Source: Cerioporus squamosus
Lineage: Eukaryota > Basidiomycota > Agaricomycetes > Polyporales > Polyporaceae
Length of the DNA: 34,588 nt
Direction of reading: 5' to 3'
Assembly (NCBI GenBank): GCA_022592435.1
Contig: JABYQS010000295.1
Span: 1 to 34,588 of the forward strand
Part shown: piece after piece, positions 20,509 through 31,539 of the stretch
Layout: every line of letters begins with the position of its first letter
How positions within the stretch are numbered: position 1 is the first letter of the stretch
The notes under the pieces: generated by a model
The model's database searches: none
What the model was told of the DNA's origin: nothing
Seen by the model: the letters and a program-made list of their open reading frames with translations, nothing else
Program-made: the position numbers and the translations under genes

Positions 20509-20896
20509 CGTGGCAGGAGAGTGAGTGAGCGAGAGCGACGACGGCGGCGACGAGCTCGAGCCTCGGACGCGCGCACGTGCTGGCTGGCGCGCGTCCGACT
20601 CGGAGTCTGCACACGGCGCACTTCTCTCGTCCGACGTCTTACTCTGACTTGCAAGTCATATGCACGGCTCACTCTAGCTCTGGTGGCATCAACGCGGTCC
20701 TCTCGCAAGCTAATGCATGCAGGCATTCTCGTACTACTCTCGCTCGCCCGCCGCCCTCCAGCAAGTGAACATCGGTCAGGCCGCGCTGGCATGTGGACAC
20801 CTATTCTACGCGACTCTCACATGTGTACTTGTCCTTGATGATGTCTATCTGGGTGAGTACGATCTCCCTCTGTCTGATATTGCCTGCCGTTCCCCG
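20509..20896. other. Decayed MnSOD 5' flank, then nothing recognised
   Basis: 20509-20640 resembles 250-400 weakly ('gtgagtgagcgagagc', 'gcgtccgactcgga'). The remainder shows no gene or clear repeat. Confidence 0.35.
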
Positions 20897-21130
20897 CCTG
20901 ATGCAACAAGTCCCTCCCTGCGTCGCCACGGCTACAACAGCGGCCGGTTGTATGTCTCTCGAGCGACGCAAGCTTCAGCATACCTCGACTCAGCATCTTG
21001 GCCTCCCGCGAGGACATAAGTACTCATTGAACTTTGCCAGGACGTCTATAGCACCCCGCCTCAACTCGGACGCCCTGGCTCTGTGCACTCTCAGCAGGCT
21101 GGCTGGCTCGTCCTCCGCACTCTCCACGGA
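20897..21130. repeat. Third, diverged copy of the 605-1080 block
   Basis: Shared order of 'agtccctccctgcgtcgcca', 'gagcgacgcaagctt', 'cctcccgcgaggacataagt' and 'tctgtgcactctca', with many differences. No open frame in common with the other copies. Confidence 0.45.
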
Positions 21131-21482
21131 AGGCTGCCGTCCGGGATCCCAGCAGTTTCATCTGATCAAGAACTGGAGGGAAACAGAATGAAACAGGTGG
21201 GTAGCGAGGAATGGAGGTGGACACTGAGCGCTGCCCGGCGAGCGTAGGAGTCGAGTTCGCAGGGCGTCGTCGTCGCGTCGCATCGCCTGTTCCTCCACAG
21301 CCAAGACGAGCTCCAGCAGGCAGACTCTCCGGCTATCCATCAGACCGCGCTCGCTCTCTGGACGTCTGCCTGAGCGAGCTCGACGTCGCGGGCTGCAGAT
21401 CGTCGGTGCATGTACGGACCGCTGCCGGCCATGTCTCGTCTCGCTCTCGCCTGACAACGAGTGATGTACTCAAGCATGCAAG

Positions 21483-21547
21483 GTATGTCCTAGTCGCTGC
21501 GAACACGGGGAAGAGAGCCGCAGCCGTCGCGCTAACTGCATACGCAG
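21483..21547 (+). repeat. Intron-like repeat element, copy f
   Basis: The element is 65 nt, with GTATGT donor, CGCTAAC branch-like site and TACGCAG end. GCGACAAACTCTGCGCCCGA follows. It is preceded by a relic of the exon-like block at about 21350-21470. Confidence 0.5.
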
Positions 21548-22439
21548 GCGACAAACTCTGCGCCCGACTGTGCACGCAGCGAATTCCGTTCTGAACCAGA
21601 GCCTTCGATAGGCTTCATCTCGCGCCCAACGCGCTCTCCGAATGGGTCGTATATTATTCGGGGCTGATTTCCTGCACTCGGGTGGGTGTACTCATGCGAG
21701 AGCGACAACTGCTTCACTGCTATCCCGTCCCGGTCTCCCAGTCTTACGCTCGCAACAGCGTCACCAGCCCTGCACCTCTCCTGATCCAGTGCACGACGCA
21801 CGTACGTTGGCAGAAACTGTATCTATCAGACTCATCTGACCGGCTGCAGAGCCGCATCTATCCGCATCAGCAAGCCTTCGTCCTTTGACATTTCGACGTA
21901 CCCTGCCGCCAGAACGCTCAGACGACTCCCTCCACACGCTCATACGCAGGCTCCTCCACGTCTGCGCTTCTCACTATCTATCCTGGGTCGCTGCTCTGAG
22001 TCTGTTCGCTGCCGAGTCGACGTCTACGTTCGCTTGTACGCACGCGAGTGGTCCGTCCCCCAACAATGGACGACGCATGCCGCGCGTCCTGTCCCTGCCC
22101 CGAGCCCCGATCCTAACCGACGAGCGGGCCTCCGCGGTCTCGAAGCCTACCGCTGCTTCGTGTGCGTTGTGCTCGTGGACCTCCCGCTCGGCGCGCACGC
22201 TCCTTGACCGCCGGAGCCTCGAGTTTGGGAGCTGTTGCGCTGCACACTCCAGATGCGACTCGGAGCTGGTCCTCCGCCGCTCTGAATTTCGTCATGGTAC
22301 TGCGTACTCGGACCCGCGAATTCACCCGGTTACGGGAGCGTAGGACACCGAGCGGCGTTCTTCGCGCTGCCCGGGGCATCCATCGTCGAGGTGTCGCCGT
22401 GCGCGCACGAAGCACAAGAGCGACTGGGGCACCCCGGGA
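21548..22439. other. No supported gene
   Basis: Open frames here are short or low in complexity. None shows a motif I recognise, and no close repeat of this stretch was found elsewhere in the window. Confidence 0.35.
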
Positions 22440-22925
22440 GCCGTGACGTGGACGAAGAGGTCGCTGGCAGTGTCACCGTGGATTCGGAGCGCACCGCGCG
22501 TCGCAGAGAAAGACGGGCATGTAATGTGGTACGGCGGATCGGCGACGACGAGGACGAGGGATGGCAGCAGCCATGCGGATCGAGGATTATCCATCTTAGG
22601 TCGCTTCGCCCGTTCGACGACTTGGCCTCGCTCTGTACTCACAGTCTGAAGAGCTGCGGCAGCCGCAATGTGCAGTATCTTTTCCAGAGCCGAAGATGGA
22701 GCGCAGGCACACTGGATGTTGTTGGCAATGTCAATGTTGCGCGTGGGCCGTTAGTACCGTGGAGACAGAGATTGAATGCACATACCTCTAGGCTATGTCG
22801 TCCTCAAGGACGCACCAGAAGTGCAACTCGCCTGCTCGGCTCGAACCTGGTTCAACATCCGAGTCTGGGAGCATGAGGCACGTCGCGTCATGCCAGTGAG
22901 CGCGCTGCTGGGAACGGGAACGTGA
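22440..22925 (-). pseudogene. Remnant of an unrecognised minus-strand gene, copy 2
   Basis: On the minus strand, in order: MLPDSDVEPG then AGELHFWCVLEDD near 22875-22805; a GTATGT donor near 22790 with an ATCCAG end about 90 nt on; a leucine-rich piece LHLRLWKRYCTLRLPQLFRL; a GTGAGT near 22645; and RGALRIHGDTASDLFVHVTA near 22505-22445. Pieces recur at 17410-17750 and 9770-9890. LRR-like spacing suggests an F-box-type ancestor. Stops prevent a full reading. Confidence 0.4.
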
Positions 22926-22960
22926 ATGTTTGACGACGTCAGCACCCGGAAACTATTCAG

Positions 22961-23040
22961 GTTGGAGTATGTCGTTGAATGTTTCGGCCACATGAAGTGC
23001 AAACTTGAAGCAACGCGCAGCTAGTGTCAGCACTACATAA
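22961..23040. repeat. Partial copy of the 17752 tandem-repeat unit
   Basis: About 80 bp ('gttggagtatgtcgttgaat', 'cttgaagcaacgcgcag', 'gtcagcactac') match the first 80 bp of the unit. It follows the minus-strand remnant as the tandem repeat does, so both belong to one duplicated segment. Confidence 0.6.
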
Positions 23041-23311
23041 CAGAAAGCGGACGTACCGATCTGCCCTGCCCAGTGCTCACATTAAGCACGCGTGTCGTGG
23101 TGGTCAACGGGGTCGTCGCAGCCTTCAGAACTTAGTAGAGGCTGTCAGACGTGTTCGTGGCTAAGCGATAAGCGAAAGCGCCCACTGCATATACTTATGT
23201 TGATGCGAGCCACGTGGAGGCGTAGTGGCTGCAGGCGCGGCTTCATTCACTGTTTGCGCTGGAACTTTGACTTGACTTTAGTTCGCTCATCCTGCTCTCC
23301 GACAGCCCAGC

Positions 23312-23709
23312 ATGTCAGTTACTCACACAATCCCTCCCGACTGGCCTGTGGAAGAGGCCGCGACGGTCGCTGCTACCTCCCGCCCCGTCTACCACCTCAA
23401 CGCCGGAACGCAGGTGAGTCGGGCAATACGTATGTACCTCGCATGCAACAAATCGAGAACTGTGCGTCTTCATTCCCTACCGATCGCGCCGAGAGAGGGA
23501 ACGCTGACATGAGCTGCGTAGAGCTGATAATGCAGGACACGACGCTCATCTGGAGCTGCCGCCGGTCTCGGCGCGGAAACGCTTCAGTAAGACGGTACTC
23601 AAGCGCGGACGCGGCACTGCTGCGCATCCGACTTGCGGCTGCCCAAGCTGCACACAAGATGAACACGACCGAAGACGCACACGGAGAGAAGGTAATGAAG
23701 GAGGCGTGA
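23312..23709 (+). CDS. Possible small two-exon gene, function unknown
   Basis: Not recognised. An ATG at 23312 gives MSVTHTIPPDWPVEEAATVA over 34 codons to CAG at 23413, then a GTGAGT donor. If the acceptor is TGCAG at 23531-23535, the frame continues from 23536 through LIWSCRRSRRGNAS and AALLRIRLAAAQAAHK to TGA at 23707-23709, total 91 residues. No signal peptide or membrane segment is apparent; the second half is basic and may be helical. A 28-bp block shared with 6308 lies about 90 bp upstream. The nearer acceptor (GCGTAG, about 23520) would lead straight to a stop, so the splice choice is uncertain. Confidence 0.3.
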
Positions 23710-24329
23710 GCGCGAGGCTCCGCACGCCCGCCAGTCTGCCGAAGCCGCTGCTAGTGCAAGTGTGCTACATTCGACCTCATACCGAACCCTCAACGGCGCA
23801 CCGGCATGGAGGACATGGGACGGAGCAGAGAGCGAGGTGCTGTATAGCTCGATGAAGACGGGCCGCGTAGATTGAAATGGCAGTCGTAGAGGGAAGGCGA
23901 CGAGGCACAGGGCTGGAGGATACAGAGAATCTGAATATGCGGTAAGTGCCCATCATCATACCTGTTACAGTAACCTTTTTCCTCAGTTCCCGATCCCCGT
24001 AGATCCTCTCAGTGTTATGCTGTCGCACGCCACACCTCATGTACACCTGTGCAACCTTCCGCACGCTTTGCTTGCAAGAATGCAACACTTCCGTGTCGCT
24101 TTCGTGTGCCTTGCTGCCAAGTCAGTTGTCCGCTTCAGTCAACGCGCATCGACGAATTACGCACTCCTCACATACATGATGAACACTAGGAAGAAAAGCG
24201 ACAATTGCAAGCTTGCGAAGCCCAGTCGGTCTGTACGTACTACGTGTACGTCCCGCCAATCAAGTTCAACTACAATGTTCGACATCGGATCGCGGACCGC
24301 GGACATCGCCCGCCACGGCTCACGAGGTA
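23710..24329. other. No supported gene
   Basis: Lower GC than the surroundings. No repeat copies or coding signals were recognised on either strand. Confidence 0.4.
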
Positions 24330-24720
24330 CGTAGAACGCTCACGGCGAGACTGGTACGTGCACGTCCAGTTCGATGGGCACACTCAGCAACATCGACTGA
24401 ACGCGACCCGTCGTCCAGCCTCACGAAGCACCCGGTGCACCCGGGGTCGCGACACAGGCACTGGAACCCCTCACCGCGCCGGCATCAACGTCTCGAACCT
24501 GGGACCGAGCATTGGTACTCACCACCTTCGCCTGTTGCGTCTTCTACCACGGCGTTGCCAAGTTCGGAGACACCGCCGCCCCTGCTCTTCACAGTCGCTC
24601 CTTCGCGCCGGGGACTCGACCTTTGAACGCTCGATTCGCTCTTGCAGGGGTGTATGCACTGTGGAGTCCCTGCCTTGCCGTACGCCGACTCCATTCTACT
24701 TCCCGCCTTCGCTGCAATTC
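24330..24720. repeat. Isolated pieces of other repeat blocks
   Basis: 24350-24450 matches part of the block upstream of the F-box/WD40 genes ('ggtacgtgcacgtccagttc', 'gaagcacccggtgca'). 24600-24720 matches 12595-12720. Their order differs from the other places, so the segments were shuffled. Confidence 0.5.
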
Positions 24721-24839
24721 ATTCCTTACCCCCATCATCCCTCGACTCCCGCTCTCATCTTCTGCTCGATCTCTCGCCGGTCTAATGCGTACTTAGCTCT
24801 CTCCACATGCTGTCTACTGCTCAGCGCACGCACATCGCT

Positions 24840-27440
24840 CGTGAGGGAAGAGGCGTGAAGACTCGTTCATTGCGAGGAGCCGCTCCGACTCTAGGTACGT
24901 ACCCATCGCACTCGACTCGCCTTCCGGTATTGACTCTTCCGACAGCAGCCTCCATGCCCGCAACATACCGCTCATCGACGCGCGAGCCTTCGTCCCCGCG
25001 TCCCGGCCTCTCTGACCTACGCAACCCGGCGCCGAGTCCCGGACATATGTATGGCCGGTGAGCTCGTCAATTCCTATCGAACGTGGCGTTCACGGTCTTC
25101 CCAGATGCAGCCGACGACGCGTCAGTCGTCCGGTGTCGCCTCTCCTTTCCGCGGTGCCGACGCAGCCCACGTTTCCATCCGGTTTGCGACGTTCGCAGAC
25201 GGCGCGGCTGCCCGGACTTCGTGGACACGCGTGCCGCGCTCGACTCGCCGTGTCGAACTCCGAGTTCCCTTCGTCACGGTGCACGCTGTGCGTTCCTCAC
25301 CGACATGTGGAGCGTAACTTGTACTGCAACCCTGGTCGAGGTCGAGCCCGACGAAACGGTACGTGGCGGCGCTCTGTGTTCCTGCGAGACGATGTGTTAA
25401 CATCTTACCAGCTCCCGGAACTTCGTCGTCCGTGGCGACTCCCCTGTTGCAGGCACGCTGTTCGCGGATGGGACGCGTCCCGACACGCCCTCCAGCCCGT
25501 GCGACCACCTTCAAGTGCCGGTGGAGCGTGCCCAGGTCGACTTCCGGCAGGGAGTCGAGCGACGGCCCCGGCGAGACAGCCGCTGTGTTCTTGGATCTCC
25601 TGCACGTGTACGTCCTTAAATCGAGACCTATACGTTGCGCTGTGAGTACTAACCGCCGCGTCCGTCAGCTATGAACACCTACTCCGCAGGACTTGCATCT
25701 CGACCCCGAAACAGCTCACCTGTAGGCTCCAGCCCGTAGGACGGCCTCCGAGTGCCGTGGGCAGCCAGACGGCCGCTCTGCTTTCCGATCTCCTGCATAA
25801 GTACGTCCCTAACCTGAGACCCATTCGCGCCGCTGTGAGTACTCACCTCTCCATCCGTCAGTCATGAACACATTTGCCGCGGCGTCTGCGTCTTGGACCG
25901 CGAATCCGAGTCGTTCCCGCATCCCTGCCTCTCTTGCCCATGCAGCCCGTCGCCAAGTCCCAGTCACTGCTGCTCAAGACCTTTCCTGTCGGACCGGGCG
26001 TTCAGAATCTTGCTAGACGCAGCCGACACAGCGTCCCGCTTTCTGTGGTACGACGCGGCCCACCTCGCTGGCATCCGGTTCGCGACGGCGCAGCTGCTCG
26101 GACGGCGTAGACACGCGTGCCGCGCTCGACCCGCTGTCTCAAACTCTGGGTTCCCTTCATGCAAGCAGCGCGTTCCTCACCGACGTGCGAAGCTTGATTT
26201 CACCTGCAACTCTGACGGTGGAGGTCGAGCCCGGCGGAATGGTACGCGTTGCTCTATATTCCTGGGTGACGTTCTGTTAACATCTTCTCAGCTCGCACTG
26301 TATCATACCAGTCTCGGACGACTTCCGCAGTGTGTGTAGCACCGTGTCCGCGGATGGGACGCGTCCCGGCTCGCTCTCCAGCCCTTGCGACCGCCTCCGT
26401 ATGCCTGCCCGAATAGACTCCCGGCAGGGAGTCCAGCGACAGCTCCGGCCAACGCCTCTCGTCCCAAACCGACAGCGAGCCAGCTTTGCGCCCAGCACCC
26501 TCTCGCACCGCCTCGCTGCAGCAGCGAGACCTACGCCGCGGCCCACACATCTTGGACTGGGAAAATTGCACGCATCGCCGCTGCGTCTGCAGGTACGTGC
26601 TCCAGCCTCTACCTATGGCTGCACATCGCGCTAACCGCGACGCTCTCCAAAACTGTCCCGATGTCCGCCGACGTCTCCCGGACCGTCTTGGCTCGTCGTC
26701 TCTTGTCTCGTCTCGGAAGGACGCAGGCACGTCGACTGGACCTCTGCCAGCCATGCTCGATCCGGGATGCGCATGCCGACGCTGCTCGACTCGAGACCGC
26801 GTCGTCATACGCGAGCCGCGAGCCTCCTTGCGCTCTGCATTCGAGTCGTCGCGGACACTCGACCTCCCCAGCCGCAAACACGACGTCGGCGGCAGTCACA
26901 GCTCCCGGTGCGTACTCCCTCCACTCTGCCCGGTGCACCCTGCGCAGCGCTGACTACTGGCACTGCTGTTAGCTCCCGATGCACAAGCTGTCTGCGATCG
27001 CGTGCAATCGGACGTACCGCTGCCTTTAAGCCGGGCGCACTTTCTGCGACCGCGATGGAGAGGTACGTGTGCGCTGCGACGGTGACGACGTCGATTAACG
27101 CTCTTCATGTACCTAGCTTCTCGGACTTGGTGCGAAGCCCGTGGAACGCGGGCGCATGCTGCGATGCCGCCTGCCAGCGAGCACGGTCAGACGCGATCAA
27201 GGGACGTACCTGCGGGGTGCGAGCACCGCGACCACCTCTCAAAAGCGCAACGTCTCCACTATCCTTGCGCTGGCGGCGAGCGAGTATCAGGTAAGTCTTG
27301 CTGCCCTCTACGTGCCGATCTCGCTTGTGTCTTCTCACTGCTTGGTACAGTTCTGCGCGGCGTCCGGGGAGCGTACATGCGGAATCCCAGAAGCGCAAGT
27401 GAGCGTACAGAAAGAAGGACAGCGGCGCATGCAGCAGAGA
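24840..27440 (+). repeat. Long mosaic repeat R, copy 2
   Basis: The longest copy. Its start (24840-25030) matches 31520-31740 almost base for base in parts ('cgcgagccttcgtccccgcg'). It then carries two successive versions of the piece ending in an intron-like GTACGTCC...TACTCAC...CCGTCAG followed by CATGAACAC (about 25610-25670 and 25801-25861). A second variant exon-like piece (25960-26230) reads LSDRAFRILLDAADTASRFL in one frame and AALDPLSQTLGSLHASSAFL in another. 26340-27440 matches 10570-11640. I recognise no family. Confidence 0.6.
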
Positions 27441-27481
27441 GGGGCTGGCGGAGGAGGTCGGTACGGTCGTGGTGGTGGGGG

Positions 27482-27599
27482 ACGCACGTCACAGGCGTAG
27501 TCGAGCGCGTGCGGCCAGGGAGAGCGACGCAGCGGGGACCCAGGTGGCGGGGCGGGCAGCGCGGGTGGCAGCGCGGGCGACGGTGGACAGGAAGGACAT
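27482..27599 (-). pseudogene. MnSOD exon-1 remnant with the same 20-nt deletion
   Basis: The minus-strand ATG at 27599-27597 begins MSFLSTVARAATRAARPAT, then the same deletion as in the 11733-11850 copy leads to ARLRL and TGA. The GTGCGT donor (27487-27482) is kept. To the left is repeat R, as at 11733, so these two copies share an ancestor that had already lost the rest of MnSOD. It faces F-box/WD40 copy 3. Confidence 0.8.
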
Positions 27600-28079
27600 G
27601 TTCGTGGGCAGTGTCTGAGTGAGCGAGAGCAGCGGCGACGACGAGGGCGCGTGCCGACGTCATCGCTACTGCGTGCCGGTGTCTCCCAAACCGCGTCACG
27701 CCCTCGCCCGACATCGACCGACGCGGCGCGCACGGCGAACGCGAAGGAGACTGCAGCGGCCGTCGAGCTCACCGTACGACTCACACCCAGCGTCGTGTGC
27801 GAGACCCGCGTTCTCCGACTGCGTCCTTGGCGGCATCCTCGACGCGGTATGCCCGCACAGGCCATCCAAGCGTCCTACTTATTACAACCCGCTGCGACCC
27901 TCTGCCCGTCTACTCTGCCCCTTCGACAACAGCTCGGTCTCGGACGCAAGCAGTCGTGAGATCGAGTTTGCGCAGGCCGCATAAGTACCCCGTCATCGCC
28001 CCTTCTTCCCTCGTCATCCTCGCACCCGCACTGCCCGTTCCTCCACGCTCAAGGCGAGCTTCAGCAGGCAGAATCTCTG
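27600..28079. repeat. Copy of the MnSOD 5' flank and exon-like block
   Basis: 27600-27790 follows 250-440 closely ('gacgacgagggcgcgtgccg', 'cgcccgacatcgaccgacgc', 'ggagactgcagcggccgtcg'). 27790-27850 is a shortened exon-like block. The intron-like element seen before copies 1 and 2 is missing, which accounts for the shorter gap to the F-box ATG. Confidence 0.55.
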
Positions 28080-28529
28080 GCCTCGCGATCGTCCCAGCTC
28101 TTCTCCGGATAGGACGCGGAGACGGACCGGGAGAATGTTCCGGGGTACATGCATGTCCTGTTCGAGTCGCACGTTCAGCAACAGTGACTGAGCGCGACCG
28201 TCGTCCAGTCTGGACGAAGCACCCGGTGCGCTCTGCCGTTGCCACAGAAGCGTCAACGGACATCCGCGAGGTGTACAGCCCGTGTCTGAGCTGCTGTCCT
28301 TGATTTGCGCATATGTGAGCTCCGACTTGTACTTATCGATGTCCACACGCTGATTGCGCTCCGATTCGGGCACGGTCAAGAACCATACTCACAGGATAAG
28401 ATCAGATGAACCAACGCGCCCGGCGGCATGGAAAGGAGCAGGTGCGAGGCGGTGCTGGCGGTGTGCGTATAAGCCTCGGAGTCGGATGTCGCGACCCACG
28501 ATATGCGTTCGCTCTATCCTCCTCCCACC
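28080..28529. repeat. Block upstream of F-box/WD40 copy 3 (diverged)
   Basis: It aligns with 1745-2150 and 14075-14480 ('tcgtcccagctcttctc', 'gaagcacccggtgcg', 'tgccacagaagcgtcaa') with more differences and a deletion near 28300-28320. The C/T-rich leader and CCACC-ATG context remain. Confidence 0.6.
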
Positions 28530-31020
28530 ATGTCTACCCTCACAGAGCTGCCTCGCGTCCCGCTCGACGTCGCGGAGAATATCATCGACCAACTCAGTGA
28601 GGATGTTCGCTCGCTCCGCAGCTGCTCCTTGACCTGCCGCGGATGGCTTCCTCGCGCTCGCTATCATCTCGTGGCATCCATATGTGTACGGTCGAGAGAA
28701 GACCTCTACTCCATCTGCGACTACTTCCGCTTCCACCCTCGTATGGCTACTCTAGTTCGAAACCTCTCCGTCTCGCCCGTGACAGAGAAAGAGGCACTTC
28801 GCTCCTGGAGACTATCCCGGTCGCCTTGCTATCGCGGCTTCCGAAGTTGCGAAGCTATGGTATTCGGGGTGCATACGCGCTCATTGTCAGGGCCATCTCT
28901 TTCCATGCCACCACACTTATCAATATCAAAACATGCCTACACGTCGAGGAGCTAACACTACAATTGCTGCGTTTCCGCACGACTGCAGAGCTCGCGCGGC
29001 TCTTGATCGCCTTGCCGCGACTGCGACGTCTCGACTGCTCGCGGCTGCGCTTCAGGACAAATACTACGACGAAAACACCGGCGGAGCTGTCACTGGCATA
29101 ACACGTTTCCGCGACAAGTGCAAATGTTTGTCTGCTGTGACGGTGCGTCGCGGCTCTGATGTCTGGGTGTGGTTTACGACTGACCGTCTCGATTAGATAG
29201 AAATCTCAGACGTCCGTGCCCGCCACCTCATCACCCAGATGTCTGCTTCGGCGTTGCAGTTCCTGCGGTACGACTTGAAAGGCATCATCCCTCTGCAGAA
29301 GGTATGCCTTCACAGACGCTAGTGCGAGTTTTGGGCCATCGCTGACCGTTGGTGGGCTTACATAGACGGGGGTCTCGCTCTTGACTTGTCTGAGTTCAAG
29401 CACCTGCGATCCCTCGAGATCATCGAAATCAAGGAGAAAACGGGTTCCGAGGTTGCGGGGGTGGTCGACGTGATTATCCAGATACTCGGCACTGCACTAC
29501 CGAGCACCCTCCATTGCTTGACGATGACCTTCACGTGGCATGTTTTCCTCGGCGATCTCGCGCAGGCATGGAGCGACCGCACTGTACTGCAGAAGTGTCA
29601 GTTACGGAGGATGTTATCATTGGGCTTGGGACACTGCGATTAGTTGTCTGGGTCAAATGGGCCAAGCAAAACAGACTCGCATTCTGGTCGGAGTTGTTCT
29701 GCAGCTGCTTTCCGCGTCTCAATGAGCGCCGACTGTTGCAGGTACAGTGCTCATCGGTAAGTACAATACTTATGTACACGAACCGTTTCCCTGCCAAGGC
29801 TTTACATGTTGACCAGTGGATGACGGACCTCGGTCACGATGCCAGTGTAACAGCCGCAGCCGCTCCTTAAGACGGCCGCTTCGTTGCTACCAGCGCAGAA
29901 GATGATACCATCATCATATGGGATGGGATGTCATTCTTACAGACAGCTCTCATCGAGATACAGTGCCCAGAACACGGAATCAACGCTCTCGCCTTCTCGG
30001 ATACCGGCGACTTCTTGGCCGCGATGACAAACTCGAAGTACTTTATCTGGCGCATTGCTGGACGGCTCCCTGTCACCTCCATTCAGGTGAGCAGGCGGGC
30101 GATCTCCTGCTCGTGGCGGAGCGACGGTCTCGACTATGCCAGGCTCTTCGTGTTGGGGGCTAAGAAAGGCTCGGTATGGGTCGATCTTCTCTCGATCGTC
30201 AGGGCACCTATTCAGCTCCCCGAGGACGGGCCGGTCCACGCTATGAGTAGCCCCGCTGCCTTCGCACCTCCAGAAGAAGTTATCCTGGACGACTCCGATT
30301 ATATGCGTTTCCCCCAGTATCCCCCAGCGGCAGAACCATCGCGGGCGTAAAGCCACTACGTCCCCGGGGTGCCACATCTGGGCGCATGGTTCAAGAGCCT
30401 GTTCCTGCGTATGGAGTGCACTACCTGACGTACAGTGCATAGAAGTGCCGGTCTGGCCGTATTCCTGAGCCTCGTCGGCGATGACCTCTTGTTGTGGTTT
30501 TAGCGACGGCACCATCTGCTGGTGGGACATATCCGTGTTCCGCTAGCCACGAAAGAACCGCGCGGCGTGCTCACACTACATTTCGGGGGGTCAGACCAGA
30601 CTACGCCAAAGTGACCAGCTTGTTCGCGTCACCGCATCACACCTTCCTCCTCGCATACTCGGATCAAGGACTGACTGTACACTTGCTGCGGCGAGAGGAC
30701 TTGGGGAGGCGGCACGCAGAGTGGTCTGAGGGACGTCAAGCTCTCTCTCCATGTCTCTCTCCAGGGCCACGCGAAGCAGTCGAGGCTGCATGTTTCTCTC
30801 CCTGCGAGCGGTATGTGGCCACCGCCTCCTGAGAAACTGTGCGCCTGTGGAGCGTCGGGGACGGATCGCTCGTGTGGACCTTGAGGACCACGATGCCACG
30901 GTGTCGCACCTTGTGTTCACGCCGGATGGGAAGAGTTTGGTATCAGCGGACATGGAGGGACGGGTTTGCGTACATGCGTTGTGTATGTCCGTGAGGGGTG
31001 CGCCGCTTCGTTTAGACTAA
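28530..31020 (+). pseudogene. F-box / WD40 gene, copy 3, multiply broken
   Basis: It begins like copy 1 (MSTLTELPRVPLDVAENIID) with the F-box intact. One-base deletions occur near 28798 (in the stretch matching EALSLLETIP), near 29052 (after RLRF) and near 29605 (after QKCQL). A TAA at 29868-29870 replaces the PDG of the first WD40 blade. A stop at 30348 follows a shift in the fourth blade, with deletions around 30420-30500. A +1/-1 pair lies at about 30700 and 30775, and TGG became TGA at 30830-30832. Intron sites are still visible; the third has the best donor of all copies (GTAAGT, about 29757-29816, 60 nt). No functional product is expected. Confidence 0.85.
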
Positions 31021-31539
31021 GTAGGTCCGTGGCGCGTGATTGTTAGTACAGATGCACTGACAAGGGAGGCTTCGATGTATGGGATGCTGCTCTTGGGTTC
31101 CTCGTGTACTATATGTCAGAAACTCGGCGGTTGATGATGCCTTGATGCGTTGATGTTGTCGATGAGTCGTGAGTCAAGAGTCGAGCGGGCGAATGTTCTC
31201 TGGCAGAAGGAATTTAGGAAACACCAGCGAGCATAATGAATTAGCCACACTGAGTCACCGCTGCTAGCGAATCCAGCGATTGTGTACATGATTTTGCGAC
31301 ACATCCGGCGGCATCGCGTCGCATGAAAGAAAGGAGCGTGCGCTAGCTGGAGCTGTCCCGGCCTGTCCCCTGGTCTGCCCGGAGGGTTCCCTGGTCACTT
31401 CAGCACTCCGCCACTCAGTCTCTTCCTTCCTTCAATACCCCCATCATCCCCCGACTTCCGCTGGCTCTCCCACCTGTCTTGCATGTACTTCGCCCTACCC
31501 ACACGCCGTCCATCGCTCCGCACACACACATCACTCGTG
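31021..31539. other. 3' flank of F-box/WD40 copy 3; no gene
   Basis: The first 90 nt match the flank of copy 2 at 17164 onward. The rest, AT-richer to about 31320, holds nothing I recognise. From about 31430 it begins to resemble 24740-24840 ('cccccatcatcccccgactt'). Confidence 0.45.
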
